Assembly (NCBI RefSeq): GCF_029264495.1
Contig: NZ_JARIBH010000067.1
Span: forward strand, 1 to 64,000
DNA: 64,000 nucleotides
From: Peptacetobacter sp.
GTDB lineage: Bacteria > Bacillota > Clostridia > Peptostreptococcales > Peptostreptococcaceae
Reading direction: 5' to 3'
Positions 63,340 through 64,000 of the stretch are shown here, one piece after another. Positions within the stretch are counted from its first letter, which is position 1, and every line of letters begins with the position of its first letter. Made by a program: the position numbers and the translations under genes. Under the pieces are notes generated by a model. That model was given only the letters and a program-made list of their open reading frames with translations, searched no databases and was not told the origin of the DNA.

Positions 63340-64000
63340 TTATATATATCTTACTCCATCTGAATATACTACTTTACCATTTAAATAAACTTCTTTTACA
63401 TTTTTTATACATTCTATATTGCTACTTAAATCTCCGTCAACAACTGTAATATCTGCTATAAATCCTTCTTTTATAAGTCCAAGTTCATCACCTCTACCAA
63501 GAACCTTTGCTGGATTTGATGTAGCAGTTTGTACTGCTTGTACTGGAGTTATTCCATATTTTACCATATAAGTCATTTCTTCTGCTATTGGAAGAACTGG
63601 TGCTCCATACATTACCATATCACTACCTGTGCATACTGTTACACCTGTATCATATAATTTTTTGAAATTATCTCTATATGCTTCATATGCTGGTTCATAA
63701 TATGCATAATCTCTCTGTTCTTTTGCAGCTACTGGATCACTAAATACATCTGCATTTCCTTCTTCTATATTTTTTTTACAAACTTCATATAAATATGTAT
63801 ATGCAAATATAGTTGGAGTCCATGATATTCCTTTATCTCTCATTTGTTCTGCTTGTTCAACAGTTAAAAATGTTCCATGTTCTATTGTATCAAATCCAGC
63901 ATCTATACACATTTGTATAGATGGATGTGTACCTGCATGAACTACGCATTTTATACCTCTTCTATGACATTCATCTACTGCAGCTTCTAGTTCTTCTTTA
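63340..64000 (-). CDS. Metal-dependent amidohydrolase, C-terminal part
   Basis: The frame is open through the right edge, so the N-terminus is missing; ~220 residues are visible. KCVVHAG(THPSIQM) and TIEHGTFL hold metal-binding His residues. VCTGSDMVMYG supplies the catalytic Asp region. NPAKVLGRGDELGLIKEGFIADITVVDG is the usual C-terminal strand set (longest stretch not a full motif). This fits imidazolonepropionase-like amidohydrolases of broad function, including Xaa-Pro dipeptidases. The internal ATG at 63912 is not the real start. Confidence 0.85.
   Translation of the reverse strand, partial: KEELEAAVDECHRRGIKCVVHAGTHPSIQMCIDAGFDTIEHGTFLTVEQAEQMRDKGISWTPTIFAYTYLYEVCKKNIEEGNADVFSDPVAAKEQRDYAYYEPAYEAYRDNFKKLYDTGVTVCTGSDMVMYGAPVLPIAEEMTYMVKYGITPVQAVQTATSNPAKVLGRGDELGLIKEGFIADITVVDGDLSSNIECIKNVKEVYLNGKVVYSDGVRYI

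Noticed and set aside
1-64000. Prophage, integron, transposase, CRISPR-Cas or rRNA genes
   Set aside because: Both strands were read for hallmark proteins and repeats; none was found apart from the isolated RusA-like gene.

Overview
The window is one long, very AT-rich stretch typical of low-GC Clostridia. Gene content points to Peptostreptococcaceae or a close relative: pyruvate formate-lyase with its activase, separate one-carbon genes fhs, fchA and folD, a phosphate butyryl/acetyltransferase, a T-box-controlled amino-acid ABC transporter, and frequent TTG starts behind strong AGGAGG sites. I cannot fix the genus from the sequence alone. The first ~1.5 kb look different: more GC, codons such as CGC and CGT that are rare elsewhere here, and the neighbours M42 peptidase plus YtpR that are usual in Lactobacillales/Bacilli. 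That end is either a recent transfer or an assembly chimera.

Layout. 1-1.6 kb: foreign-looking end. 1.7-8 kb: ABC-F ATPase, class A penicillin-binding protein, DEAD-box helicase. 8.4-11.4 kb: pflB-pflA. 11.5-14.5 kb: nitroreductase, then iscS-type desulfurase and thiI, which together feed sulfur into tRNA. 14.8-18.6 kb: a possible small RNA, then a polar amino-acid ABC operon (two paralogous binding proteins, permease, ATPase) behind a T-box leader with two successive antiterminator/terminator modules. 18.6-24.1 kb: UvrD-like helicase, ClC antiporter, tRNA-Ser(GCU), histidinol phosphatase and two decayed genes. 24.2-29.8 kb: folD, fchA, two YcxB-like membrane proteins, fhs and ptb. 30-41.5 kb: YczE-like protein, TPR protein, radical SAM/B12 protein, argS, DUF523, mutS2, pepD. 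41.6-42.2 kb: a gene-free stretch with a near-perfect minus-strand promoter, internal hairpins and a strong terminator, best read as a long noncoding RNA of about 585 nt. 42.4-54 kb: lipoprotein, DegV, RNA and DNA maintenance genes (trmL, nth, queG, RusA-like, nfo), nucleoside kinase, lepB, a rRNA methyltransferase. 53-64 kb: MerR and GNAT pair, ornithine cyclodeaminase-like enzyme, KdpD-like sensor fragment, ThrE pair, nitrilase-family amidase, purC, a fused deoxyinosine glycosylase, an ArsR-permease-thioredoxin operon and a cut-off amidohydrolase.

How parts work together. FchA beside a FolD that has lost two cyclohydrolase residues suggests that the two steps between methylene- and formyl-tetrahydrofolate are split between two proteins, with Fhs closing the path. 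The desulfurase/ThiI pair makes 4-thiouridine. The ABC operon should respond to uncharged tRNA, and possibly to CodY. The ArsR gene has its palindromic operator inside its own promoter spacer, with a similar palindrome before the permease gene.

The most interesting items are the long noncoding RNA candidate (41627-42211), the tandem T-box, the fusion of a catalytically dead LMW-phosphatase/arsenate-reductase-like domain to a deoxyinosine glycosylase (60446-61309), the FolD active-site changes, and the foreign left end. No CRISPR array, prophage, transposase or rRNA was seen.
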